Below are positions 49,977 through 58,719 of a DNA stretch of 64,000 nucleotides, one piece after another (within the stretch, counting starts at the first letter, position 1; each line of letters begins with the position of its first letter). The stretch comes from Shimia sp047124445 (lineage in GTDB: Bacteria > Pseudomonadota > Alphaproteobacteria > Rhodobacterales > Rhodobacteraceae). Made by a program: the position numbers and the translations under genes. Below the pieces are notes generated by a model, which saw only the letters and a program-made list of their open reading frames with translations, did not search any database and had not been told where the DNA came from. The stretch lies in assembly GCF_047124445.1 (NCBI RefSeq), contig NZ_CP138921.1, positions 124,001 through 188,000 of the forward strand, given 5' to 3'.

Positions 49977-52235
49977 TTATGCGCTGAGGCGATCGTCCTC
50001 TTCGAAGTTGTCGGACATGTCCGGCTCGGGTGCGCCCTCCATATCAAAACGCGCCACGATGCCGGATAGGCCTTGCGCCTCGGCCAGCAACATCTGGCTG
50101 GAGGCGGCGGCTTCTTCGGCCATGGCGGTATTTTGCTGGGTCATGGAGTCCAACTCGCTCATGGAGGTGTTGATGCTGTCCAGACCAGAAGACTGCGTGC
50201 GCACGCCTTCAGAGATCTCGGTGACCAGATCAGACACAGATGTCACCTGTGTGATGATGTTGGTCAGCGCATCGCCTGCGCGGCCCACCATTTCCACTCC
50301 GTTGGAGACATGGTCTTCGCTGGCGCTGGTCAGGGCTTGAATTTGCCCCGCGGCCTCGGCGGCGCGTTGCGCCAGGGCGCGGACTTCGGAGGCGACCACG
50401 GCAAAGCCGCTGCCAGCACTGCCCGCACGGGCGGCTTCCACGCCTGCGTTCAGGGCGAGCAAGTTGGTCTGGAAGGCGATGTCGTCGATCACGCCGATGA
50501 TCTGGGAAATCTCGCTGGAGGCGGTCTGGATCTGGTCCATGGCTTCCACGGCGGAAGAAACCACATCGCGGCTGTTTTCCGCTTCCTGACGGGCGGTCTG
50601 CATCACGCCATCCACACGAGTGGCTCGGTCGGCAGTGGCTTTCACACCGTCCGAGAGTGCCGTCACAGCGTGGGCGGTATCTTCCAGCGTGGCAGCGGCG
50701 CTTTCGGTGCGTTTTTCCATCACTGTGGCCGCGGATTTCTGTTCGTCAGAATACTGGCCCACGTGTTGGGAGGCTTCGACGATCTCAGACATCAGCGTGC
50801 GCAGGTTGGCGAGGCTGTGGTTGAAGTTCTCGCGCAGGATTTCGTAGTCGGCCACAAACGGCTCTTGGATGTCGCAGGCGAGGTTGCCGCGCTCCAGTTC
50901 CGTCAGTGCCTGGCTCATGGTGTCCACCACGTCGGCGGTTTTGCGGGCGTTTTCGGCTTCGCGCTCCGAGGCTTCGTCCGCGCGTTTCAACTTATCGCGG
51001 AAGTCGCCCATTGTGCGGGCCAGATCGCCCAATTCGTCGCCCCGTTTTTGACCGGAAATGTCGATCTCATAGTTCCCTTCGGCCAGAGCGTCGGTGACAC
51101 CGCGTAGGGCGCGGATGGGTTTGGTAACACGGCTGGCCGCGATCCAAGACACGATGATGGCGATGACCACAGAGGCGGCGATCATGGCGATGGCGACGAG
51201 GCGAATTTCATTGACCACAGAGAAGGCCGCAGCGTGATCGGTTTCCATGACTAGCGACCAATTGAAGCCGGGGACTTCCATAGGTTTCACCAGGCTGATG
51301 GCGTCAATCCCGCCAACAGAGGCCACGGATTCAAAGAAGGCGTCCTCATGGGCCTGTGCCGCGACAATGTGCGGGGCGGCGGGCAGGGCGCCGGAAACTT
51401 CAAACAGGCCTTCGATCAGTGAAGGGCTGCGGGCGGTGCCGTCTTCGCCCACCAGGAAGAGGTTTTGATGACCGCTGTCGTCCAGATTGGTGGACAGGGC
51501 GCTGGTGATGCGGTCGCTGGACAGTTGAACGGCCAGAACGCCGGCGATGGCTTTCTTTTTGCTCAAGATCGGGATCGCGAGGAAAGCACCAGGGGCGCCG
51601 CCGGTGATCTCATAAGCGGCAAAGTCTGAGGTGCTGATCTCGCCCGGCTTGGAGTTTACGGCAGCTTTGAAGACTTGCCCCAGACCGGAGGCGGCATAGG
51701 CGCCTTTGGAAAAGTCTTGGGCAAAGTCGTCCTGTTTCATCACCGAGTAGAGCAGGCGGCCTTCGGTGTTGAAGAGGTAGATGTCGGCGTAGCCGTTGAG
51801 GTTCAGCGAGCGTAGGAAGGTTGGGTGGTAGCTGTTGTGGGACTGGCTGTAATACTGCCCGTCACCCGGATCGACCAGCTTGGCGCGTTCGCCCGCTGGG
51901 TTCGGGTTTTTGGCGATATAGGTATCCGTCAGGTATTTGATCGGATCGTCGGCTTCGATCATGCCAAAAACGCGGTCAAAGTTGCTGATCGCGCGGAAGG
52001 TGGTTGGCTGATCGGCGTTCATCACCAGATCGCGGCGCACGGCGTCAATCAGCGCGGCGATGGCCTGTTTGCCGGCGTTGGCCGTGGTTTCGTGGGAGGC
52101 ATAGACATTCTGGCGAATGTTCTGTTCTGCCATGCGATAAACCAGGAAGGACACTGTTACCAGAAACGTGGCTGTCAATGCGACCATAACCAATGGCAGC
52201 TTGAGAGAGAGTGACAGCTTTTTGGCTCCGAACAT
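49977..52235 (-). CDS. Methyl-accepting chemotaxis protein with extracytoplasmic Cache-type sensor
   Basis: A 752-residue receptor. Membrane helices are near 15-35 and 348-370, enclosing a large periplasmic sensor of about 310 residues (NGYADIYLFNTEGRLLYSVMKQDDFAQDF, FLAIPILSKKKAIAGVLAVQLS) that looks like a double Cache domain. A HAMP region follows (SRVTKPIRALRGVTDALAEGNYEI) and the signalling tip IGVIDDIAFQTNLLALNAGVEAARAGSAGSGFAVVASEVRALAQRAAEAAG. No C-terminal docking pentapeptide (it ends EEDDRLSA). AGGAG precedes the ATG. Separate from the che operon 6 kb away; ligand unknown. Confidence 0.92.
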   Translation of the reverse strand: MFGAKKLSLSLKLPLVMVALTATFLVTVSFLVYRMAEQNIRQNVYASHETTANAGKQAIAALIDAVRRDLVMNADQPTTFRAISNFDRVFGMIEADDPIKYLTDTYIAKNPNPAGERAKLVDPGDGQYYSQSHNSYHPTFLRSLNLNGYADIYLFNTEGRLLYSVMKQDDFAQDFSKGAYAASGLGQVFKAAVNSKPGEISTSDFAAYEITGGAPGAFLAIPILSKKKAIAGVLAVQLSSDRITSALSTNLDDSGHQNLFLVGEDGTARSPSLIEGLFEVSGALPAAPHIVAAQAHEDAFFESVASVGGIDAISLVKPMEVPGFNWSLVMETDHAAAFSVVNEIRLVAIAMIAASVVIAIIVSWIAASRVTKPIRALRGVTDALAEGNYEIDISGQKRGDELGDLARTMGDFRDKLKRADEASEREAENARKTADVVDTMSQALTELERGNLACDIQEPFVADYEILRENFNHSLANLRTLMSEIVEASQHVGQYSDEQKSAATVMEKRTESAAATLEDTAHAVTALSDGVKATADRATRVDGVMQTARQEAENSRDVVSSAVEAMDQIQTASSEISQIIGVIDDIAFQTNLLALNAGVEAARAGSAGSGFAVVASEVRALAQRAAEAAGQIQALTSASEDHVSNGVEMVGRAGDALTNIITQVTSVSDLVTEISEGVRTQSSGLDSINTSMSELDSMTQQNTAMAEEAAASSQMLLAEAQGLSGIVARFDMEGAPEPDMSDNFEEDDRLSA

Positions 52236-52430
52236 TTTTGGCTCCTCACAAAATGTCTCATCGCCCGAGAAATCACGGGGTCTTCATCGGTACCCACAAA
52301 ATCCCTTCGAAGTGTTTAAGAGTAAATTTGAGCCGGAAAATAACGGTGCGGACGCCGCCGACGGACGCTCGGAGCGTAAATAGATGCTTTGTTAAGTGGC
52401 TGAAAGGAAAAGGTTCTCGCGCCGAAGCGG

Positions 52431-52907
52431 TTACGGAATGCGCACCCGTTCCACGAACTTCTTGAGGGCAAAACGAGAGCGGATGGCGCGGATGCCGGGG
52501 AGGCGCATGAGTTTGGATTGCAGAAAACTCTCAAACTCTTCAAGGCTTTCCACCCAGATCTCCAATTGGAAATCCATCGCGCCGGTCATCAACGTGCCGG
52601 TCACAACCTCGTCAAATCGGGCCACTTCTTTCTGAAAATTTGAAATAGCGTCGGCATCCTGGCGTTCCAGCTCGACGTTTACATAGGCAGTGATGCCAAA
52701 CCCGGCGGTCATGCGATCAATGCGCAGGGTGTAGCCAGCGATCAGCCCGCTGTCTTGCAGCTGTTTCAAGCGGCGTTTGCAGGGGGTGGCAGAGAGGCCA
52801 ACCCGGTCCGCGATTTGCACCACCGACATGCGCGCGTCTTCGCTCAGAGCGCGGATGATTTTTCGGTCAATTTCGTCTATAGTGATTTTCGCCACGATTT
52901 TCTCCAT
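52431..52907 (-). CDS. bkdR: Lrp/AsnC family regulator, probable BkdR
   Basis: A 158-residue regulator: N-terminal helix-turn-helix (IDEIDRKIIRALSEDARMSVVQIADRVGLSATPCKRRLKQLQDSGLI) and C-terminal ligand-binding RAM domain (GTLMTGAMDFQLEIWVESLEEFESFLQSKLMRLPGI). It is divergent from the branched-chain 2-oxoacid dehydrogenase operon across a 208-bp gap; in Pseudomonas an Lrp relative (BkdR) occupies the same position and activates bkd in response to branched-chain amino acids. The specific name rests on that context. I found no convincing palindromic site in the gap. Confidence 0.85.
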   Translation of the reverse strand: MEKIVAKITIDEIDRKIIRALSEDARMSVVQIADRVGLSATPCKRRLKQLQDSGLIAGYTLRIDRMTAGFGITAYVNVELERQDADAISNFQKEVARFDEVVTGTLMTGAMDFQLEIWVESLEEFESFLQSKLMRLPGIRAIRSRFALKKFVERVRIP

Positions 52908-53115
52908 AGCCGAAGTTTTCGGCCAACATTTCGCAAATACGATAGGAGAACGCCGTTTTTCAACCCGGGATGTAGGCTAAACTTAACAGGTTGAATAATT
53001 CTCGCTGACTGGCGGGGGTATCGGTTCCATTGTCCGCCCCTGATCCCTTTGCGTGGGTCAACAAGACAGAGCAACCGTGCCTTCCGGCGTCAGCCCCACT
53101 TCAGAAAGGTGACGC

Positions 53116-54351
53116 ATGGGCTCTGATACCGCTCCGCTCTCCCTCAATGTGCCGGAACCGGGATGCCGTCCCGGAGACACGCCGGACTTCTCCGATTTCG
53201 AAATTCCTAGGGCCGGCGAGGTTGGTCGCCCCGCGGTGGACGTGGACCCGGACAGTATCCGTGACATGGCGTTTTCGATTGTGCGCGTGCTCAACAAAGA
53301 GGGCGAGGCGGTGGGCGATTGGGCCGGAGCGTTGAGCGTGGAGGAGTTGCGCGAAGGCTTGCGCCACATGCTGACCCTGCGGACCTTTGATGCGCGGATG
53401 CAGAATGCGCAGCGGCAAGGCAAGACCAGCTTTTATATGCAGCATTTGGGCGAAGAGGCGGTGTCTTGCGCCTTTGCCCGCGCGTTGCAGCCTGGGGATA
53501 TGAACTTCCCAACCTATCGTCAGGCAGGTCTGTTGATTGCGTCGGAGTACCCGATGCTGACGATGATGAACCAGATCTACTCCAACGCCGAAGACCCGTT
53601 GGCGGGGCGTCAGCTGCCGATCATGTATTCGTCAAAAGAACATGGCTTCTTCTCGATCTCAGGCAACCTGGGCACGCAGTTTGTGCAGTCGGTAGGTTGG
53701 GCCATGGCGTCTGCGATTTCGGGCGATACCAAGATAGCCACGGGCTGGATTGGGGATGGCTCCACGGCGGAAAACGATTTCCACGCGGCGATGGTCTTTG
53801 CCTCGACCTATAAAGCGCCGGTTGTGCTCAATATCGTGAACAACCAATGGGCCATTTCCACGTTCCAAGGAATCGCACGCGGCGGCGTGGGCACCTTCGC
53901 AGCACGTGGCCATGGCTTTGGCATTGCCTCCCTGCGCGTGGATGGCAACGACTATCTGGCGGTGCATGCGGTGGCGAAATGGGCCGCCGAGCGGGCGCGT
54001 TTGGGCCATGGACCCACGTTAATTGAGCATGTGACCTATCGGGCAGGCGGGCACTCGACCTCTGATGATCCATCAGCCTATCGCTCCAAACGTGAGGCGG
54101 CGGCCTGGCCATTGGGAGACCCAATTGAGCGGCTGAAGCAGCACCTGATCAAGATTGGCGAGTGGAGCGAAGACCGCCACGCGCAGGCGGAAGCGGAAAT
54201 CCTCGATACGGTGATTTCGGTGCAGAAAGAGGCCGAAGCGGTGGGCACATTGGCAGGCGGCAAAGCGCCCAGCCCGCGCGATATGTTTGAAGGGGTGTAT
54301 GAGACCATGCCGGCGCACCTGATCCGTCAACGTCAAGAAGCGGGGTATTGA
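53116..54351 (+). CDS. bkdA1: Branched-chain 2-oxoacid dehydrogenase E1, alpha subunit
   Basis: A 411-residue thiamine-diphosphate subunit. The cofactor motif is GDGSTAENDFHAAMVFASTYKAPVVLNIVNNQWAIST; YMQHLGEEAVSCAF, FPTYRQAG and THRAGGHS-like TYRAGGHSTSDDPSAYR are typical. The long N-terminal region and Pro/Asp-rich start identify the Pseudomonas-type BkdA1 rather than pyruvate dehydrogenase E1 alpha. It decarboxylates 2-oxo acids from valine, leucine and isoleucine. First gene of a four-gene operon; E1 beta starts two bases after its stop. Confidence 0.93.
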   Translation: MGSDTAPLSLNVPEPGCRPGDTPDFSDFEIPRAGEVGRPAVDVDPDSIRDMAFSIVRVLNKEGEAVGDWAGALSVEELREGLRHMLTLRTFDARMQNAQRQGKTSFYMQHLGEEAVSCAFARALQPGDMNFPTYRQAGLLIASEYPMLTMMNQIYSNAEDPLAGRQLPIMYSSKEHGFFSISGNLGTQFVQSVGWAMASAISGDTKIATGWIGDGSTAENDFHAAMVFASTYKAPVVLNIVNNQWAISTFQGIARGGVGTFAARGHGFGIASLRVDGNDYLAVHAVAKWAAERARLGHGPTLIEHVTYRAGGHSTSDDPSAYRSKREAAAWPLGDPIERLKQHLIKIGEWSEDRHAQAEAEILDTVISVQKEAEAVGTLAGGKAPSPRDMFEGVYETMPAHLIRQRQEAGY

Positions 54352-54353
54352 TC

Positions 54354-55367
54354 ATGGCACAAATGACAATGATTGAAGCCATCCGCGAGGCCCATGATGT
54401 GGCCATGGCCGCGGATGACAAGGTGGTGGTGTTTGGTGAAGACGTTGGTTTCTTTGGCGGTGTATTCCGCTGTACCGCAGGGTTGCAGGAAAAATACGGG
54501 AAGTCCCGTTGCTTTGATGCGCCGATCAACGAGAGCGGCATTGTCGGCACGGCGATTGGCATGGCGGCTTATGGCCTGAAGCCAGTGATTGAGATCCAGT
54601 TCGCCGACTATGTGTACCCGGCCTATGACCAGATCGTGTCGGAAGCGGCGCGTTTGCGGCATCGCTCCAACGGGGATTTTACCTGTCCTTTGGTGATCCG
54701 CATGCCCACCGGTGGCGGTATCTTTGGCGGGCAGACGCACAGCCAAAGCCCAGAGGCGATTTTCACCCATGTATCCGGGCTGAAGGTGGTGATCCCGTCC
54801 AATCCTCGGGATGCCAAGGGCTTGCTGTTGGCTGCGATTGCTGACCCCGATCCGGTGATTTTCCTGGAGCCGAAGCGGCTATATAACGGCCCGTTTGATG
54901 GCCATCACGACAAGCCAATTGAAAGCTGGAAGAAACATCCTCAGGGCGACGTGCCCGAGGGCAATGAGATCACTCCGCTGGGCAAGGCGCATATTCAGCG
55001 TGAAGGCGCGGATGTGACGGTTCTGGCTTATGGCACAATGGTTTACGTGGCCGAGGCGGCTGCGGAAGAAACCGGAGTGGATGCGGAGGTGATTGACCTG
55101 CGCACGCTGATGCCGCTGGACCTGGAGACCATTGTTGAGAGTGTGAAAAAGACCGGGCGCTGTGTGATTGTGCATGAGGCGACCCGCACCTCTGGCTTTG
55201 GGGCCGAGCTGATGAGCCTCGTGCAGGAAGCCTGTTTCTATCATCTTGAAGCGCCGATGATCCGGGTGACCGGATGGGACACGCCGTATCCGCATGCGCA
55301 GGAGTGGGAGTATTTCCCCGGACCTGCACGGGTTGGCGAAGCGCTGCGCAAAGTCATGGAGGACTGA
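54354..55367 (+). CDS. bkdA2: Branched-chain 2-oxoacid dehydrogenase E1, beta subunit
   Basis: A 337-residue partner of E1 alpha. MTMIEAIREAHDVAMAADDKVVVFGEDVGFFGGVFRCTAGL, the thiamine-pyrimidine contact Glu in PINESGIVGTAIGMAAYG, PTGGGIFGGQTHSQSPEA and HEATRTSGFGAEL are the family blocks. The ATG at 54354 is preferred to a TTG at 54348. The E2 gene follows four bases after its stop. Confidence 0.94.
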   Translation: MAQMTMIEAIREAHDVAMAADDKVVVFGEDVGFFGGVFRCTAGLQEKYGKSRCFDAPINESGIVGTAIGMAAYGLKPVIEIQFADYVYPAYDQIVSEAARLRHRSNGDFTCPLVIRMPTGGGIFGGQTHSQSPEAIFTHVSGLKVVIPSNPRDAKGLLLAAIADPDPVIFLEPKRLYNGPFDGHHDKPIESWKKHPQGDVPEGNEITPLGKAHIQREGADVTVLAYGTMVYVAEAAAEETGVDAEVIDLRTLMPLDLETIVESVKKTGRCVIVHEATRTSGFGAELMSLVQEACFYHLEAPMIRVTGWDTPYPHAQEWEYFPGPARVGEALRKVMED

Positions 55368-55371
55368 TCCC

Positions 55372-56640
55372 ATGGGAGTATTTGCAATCCGTTTGCCCGA
55401 CGTCGGAGAGGGCATTGCCGAGGCCGAACTGGTCGAATGGCACGTGAAAGTTGGTGACGTGGTGCGCGAAGATGACGTGCTAGCGGCTGTGATGACCGAT
55501 AAGGCCGCTGTGGAAGTGCCGTCGTCTGTGGACGGCAAGGTGCTCGCGCTGGGCGGTGAAATTGGCGACATGATCGCGATTGGCGCCGTGTTGATCCGCA
55601 TTGAGGTGGACGGCGAAGGCAACGAGAGTGGTGACGTGGAAGCGCCTACGGCGGCACCGGTTGAAGAAAAGCCTGCGGTTGTAGAGGCCGTGGCTGAGCC
55701 AGAGCCAAAACCAGCGGCGAAACCTGTGGCGGCTCCCGTCGCGGCAGCGCCAGTAAAACGCGCGGCAGGCACCAAGCCTTTGGCGTCGCCGTCAGTTCGC
55801 GCGCGGGCGCGGGAAGAGGGCGTGGATCTGCGACAGGTGCCAGGATCCGGTGCGGCAGGGCGGATCAGCCATGCCGATCTGGACAATTGGATCGCCTCGG
55901 GCGGCATTCAGCAGGGCGGGGTGACCCGTGGACAGAACACCGGCGTGGAAGAGGTGCGGGTGATTGGCATGCGCCGCAAGATCGCCGAAAAGATGGCGAT
56001 CTCCAAACGGCAAATTCCGCATATCACCATTGTGGAAGAGGTGGAGATGTCGGCGCTGGAAGACCTGCGTGCGGCGCTCAATGCCAAACACAAAGGGGAG
56101 CGGGCGAAGCTGACGCTGTTGCCGTTCCTGATGCGCGCGATTGTCGAAGCGGTCCGCGAGCAGCCGGAGTTGAACGCGCGATATGATGACGAAGCTGGCG
56201 TGATCCACCGTCATGGGGGCGTGCATGTGGGCATTGCGACACAGACGCCTAATGGTTTGAACGTGCCGGTGGTGAAACATACCGAGGCGGGCAGCCTGTG
56301 GGACAATGCAGAAACCGTGTCGCGATTGGCGCAAGAAGCACGGGACGGCACCATCAAACGCGATGAGCTGTCCGGGGGCACGATCACCATCACCTCGTTG
56401 GGGCCGCTGGGCGCGATTGCCACAACGCCGATCATCAACCACCCGGAGGTGGCGATTGTCGGTGTGAACAAAATGCAGATCCGACCCGTCTGGGATGGGC
56501 AGCAGTTCCAGCCGCGTAAGATGATGAACATCTCCTGCAGTTTTGATCACCGGGTGATCGACGGCTGGGATGCGGCTGTGTTTGTGCAAAAATTAAAAAC
56601 CCTGCTGGAAACGCCAGCGATGCTGTTTGTTGAGGGCTAA
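55372..56640 (+). CDS. bkdB: Branched-chain 2-oxoacid dehydrogenase E2 (dihydrolipoyl acyltransferase)
   Basis: A 422-residue core protein with one lipoyl domain (residues 1-80, lipoylated Lys44 in VMTDKAAVEVPS), an Ala/Pro-rich linker (about 90-140), a peripheral-subunit-binding domain (LASPSVRARAREEGVDLRQVPGSGAAGRISHADLD) and the catalytic acyltransferase domain ending with SCSFDHRVIDGWDAAVFVQKLK, where His and Asp of HRVIDG are catalytic. It transfers isobutyryl, isovaleryl or 2-methylbutyryl groups to CoA. The stop directly abuts the E3 start. Confidence 0.94.
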   Translation: MGVFAIRLPDVGEGIAEAELVEWHVKVGDVVREDDVLAAVMTDKAAVEVPSSVDGKVLALGGEIGDMIAIGAVLIRIEVDGEGNESGDVEAPTAAPVEEKPAVVEAVAEPEPKPAAKPVAAPVAAAPVKRAAGTKPLASPSVRARAREEGVDLRQVPGSGAAGRISHADLDNWIASGGIQQGGVTRGQNTGVEEVRVIGMRRKIAEKMAISKRQIPHITIVEEVEMSALEDLRAALNAKHKGERAKLTLLPFLMRAIVEAVREQPELNARYDDEAGVIHRHGGVHVGIATQTPNGLNVPVVKHTEAGSLWDNAETVSRLAQEARDGTIKRDELSGGTITITSLGPLGAIATTPIINHPEVAIVGVNKMQIRPVWDGQQFQPRKMMNISCSFDHRVIDGWDAAVFVQKLKTLLETPAMLFVEG

Positions 56641-57999
56641 ATGACTGATCTATCATGTAAACTGCTGATCATTGGGGCCGGCCCTGGCGGCTACGTCTGT
56701 GCCATTCGGGCGGGCCAGCTGGGCATTGATACCATTGTTGTGGATGCTGGTAAGCCGGGGGGCACCTGTCTGAATGTGGGCTGTATTCCGTCCAAAGCAA
56801 TGATCCACGCGGCGGATGAATTCCACAAGATCGCGCATGTGAACGATGGGCCTCTGGGGATTTCCGCCAGCGCGCCAAGCATCGATCTGGCCCAGACCGT
56901 GGCGTGGAAAGATGGCATTGTGCAGCGTTTGAACACGGGTGTTTCGGCGTTGATGAAGAAAGCCAAAGCGCGGTTTGTCACTGGGCAGGCGCGGTTTTTG
57001 GATGGCAAAACCGTAGAGGTCACCAATGGCGACGAGGTGCAGCAGATCCGTGCGGAATATGTGGTGATTGCCACGGGCTCCGCGCCGGTAGAGTTGCCAT
57101 TCCTGCCGTTTGGTGGGCCGATCTTGTCCTCCACAGAAGCACTGGACCTGACCGAGGTGCCGGAGACGCTGGCCGTTGTTGGTGGCGGCTACATCGGGCT
57201 GGAGCTGGGCACGGTGTTTGCCAAGCTGGGCAGCAAGGTCACAGTGGTGGAGGCGGAAAACCGCATTCTGTCGCTCTACGACAAAGCTTTAACCAAGCCG
57301 GTGGCTAAGCGGTTGGAAGACCTCGGCGTGACCGTGATGGCCGGTACCAAGGCGCAAGGCTATAGCGATGGCGCGTTGCAAACCGATCAGGGTGATGTGG
57401 TCGCGGAAAAGGTCCTGGTGACTGTCGGGCGGCGTCCTCGCACGGCGGGCATTGGCATTGAAGAACTGGCGCTGACCCAAGATGGGCCGTTTGTGAAGAT
57501 CGACAGTTTCTGCCAGACTTCCATGCGCGGGATTTACGCGATTGGCGATGTGACCGGCGAGCCGATGTTGGCGCACCGGGCCATGGCGCAGGGCGAGATG
57601 GTGGCCGAACACATCGCAGGCCATGCGGTGGAATGGGACAAATGCGCCATTCCGGCGGTGTGTTTCACCGACCCGGAGGTGGTGACCTGTGGTGCGTTGC
57701 CGGGCGAGATCGACGGCACCAAATCCAGCGAGTTTCCATTTATGGCCAACGGCCGCGCCATGACCACCGAACGCGACGACGGCTTTGTGCGGGTTGTGTA
57801 CCGCGAGGAGGATCACGCGGTTGTGGGCTTTCAAGCGGTCGGGGCGGGGATTTCGGAACTCTCCGCCGCGTTTTCGCTGGCCATTGAGATGGGCGCCTGC
57901 CTTGAAGACATCGCGGCGACAATCCATGCGCATCCAACCCAGTCGGAAGGGTTGCAGGAGGCCTGCCTGAAAGCGTTGGGCCACGCACTGCATATTTAA
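56641..57999 (+). CDS. lpd: Dihydrolipoyl dehydrogenase (E3)
   Basis: A 452-residue flavoprotein reoxidising the lipoyl group. FAD fold LLIIGAGPGGYVCAIRA at 9-24, redox-active Cys43 and Cys48 in GGTCLNVGCIPSK, NAD fold VVGGGYIGLELG, and the C-terminal dimer-interface His in HAHPTQSEGLQEA (the family norm is HPTLSE, so Leu is replaced by Gln here). It completes the bkd operon and is followed by a bidirectional terminator. Confidence 0.95.
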   Translation: MTDLSCKLLIIGAGPGGYVCAIRAGQLGIDTIVVDAGKPGGTCLNVGCIPSKAMIHAADEFHKIAHVNDGPLGISASAPSIDLAQTVAWKDGIVQRLNTGVSALMKKAKARFVTGQARFLDGKTVEVTNGDEVQQIRAEYVVIATGSAPVELPFLPFGGPILSSTEALDLTEVPETLAVVGGGYIGLELGTVFAKLGSKVTVVEAENRILSLYDKALTKPVAKRLEDLGVTVMAGTKAQGYSDGALQTDQGDVVAEKVLVTVGRRPRTAGIGIEELALTQDGPFVKIDSFCQTSMRGIYAIGDVTGEPMLAHRAMAQGEMVAEHIAGHAVEWDKCAIPAVCFTDPEVVTCGALPGEIDGTKSSEFPFMANGRAMTTERDDGFVRVVYREEDHAVVGFQAVGAGISELSAAFSLAIEMGACLEDIAATIHAHPTQSEGLQEACLKALGHALHI

Positions 58000-58018
58000 G
58001 GCATTGCACCAGAACAAT

Positions 58019-58052
58019 AAAAAGGCCCGCAGCATGTTGCGGGCCTTTTTTG
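58019..58052. terminator. Bidirectional terminator between lpd and cheD
   Basis: An 11-bp stem (AAAGGCCCGCA at 58021-58031 with TGCGGGCCTTT at 58038-58048) with a 6-nt loop; T-run on the plus strand, and TTTTTATTG on the minus strand for the convergent che operon. Confidence 0.88.
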
Positions 58053-58077
58053 TTGCAGGAATGGAGGGACCTGCGGG

Positions 58078-58641
58078 TTAAAACAGTTGCACGTCGCCGA
58101 GGTTGTCGTCGACCTTTGGCTTTGGCTTGCGCTTTGGTGCTTCATCCTCGGTCAGCAGACGGGTGTCTTTCATAAAGCGGCGCTGGATGCGGCCCCCGAC
58201 CGGCCAGAAGCGGATGTTGCGGCCGCGTTGGCCACCAAGACAGCAATCGACCAGTTCAAAGCCTTCGTTACGCACGAACCACATGGCGAATTCGGCGTTT
58301 TTGGACCCGATGTCGATGCGGCTGTTGAACATTTTGCCGCCGCCCAACAGTTTGACCTTCAGCTTATCGCGGCGGGCGCCAGCCTGGATCAGACCGTTCA
58401 CCAGAAGTTCCATGGCGTGCACACCGTGGCTCATGGAGCCGGCAGAGCCGTCTTCGGTGCCAGGCAGCAGGAAGTGATTCATGCCGCCGATGCCCGCCGT
58501 TTCGTCCCACATACATGCCGCCACACATGAGCCGAGGATCGTGGTCATCACGATATCCTGGTCACTGGACACCTGCACGTCGCCCTGCAACAGGGGCTGG
58601 ACCTGGTATCCTTTGATGGCTTCTGCTTCACTAAGACTCAT
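58078..58641 (-). CDS. cheD: CheD, chemoreceptor glutamine deamidase
   Basis: A 187-residue enzyme that deamidates Gln to Glu on chemoreceptors. The catalytic triad is visible as Thr33, Cys39 in ILGSCVAACMWD and His56 in GGMNHFLLP, with the same spacing as in Thermotoga CheD. KVKLLGGGKMF and GSKNAEFA are family motifs. The C-terminal tail (EAPKRKPKPKVDDNLGDVQLF) is an extension beyond the usual 160 residues. It is the last gene of the leftward che operon; no cheC or cheB is in the window. Confidence 0.93.
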   Translation of the reverse strand: MSLSEAEAIKGYQVQPLLQGDVQVSSDQDIVMTTILGSCVAACMWDETAGIGGMNHFLLPGTEDGSAGSMSHGVHAMELLVNGLIQAGARRDKLKVKLLGGGKMFNSRIDIGSKNAEFAMWFVRNEGFELVDCCLGGQRGRNIRFWPVGGRIQRRFMKDTRLLTEDEAPKRKPKPKVDDNLGDVQLF

Positions 58642-58719
58642 TGGCTATTCCATTCACCGAGGGTTACACGCCAGCCGGGTTCGCGCTCCAGCTGGCAAGG
58701 CGCAGTTTTTGCGCAGTTC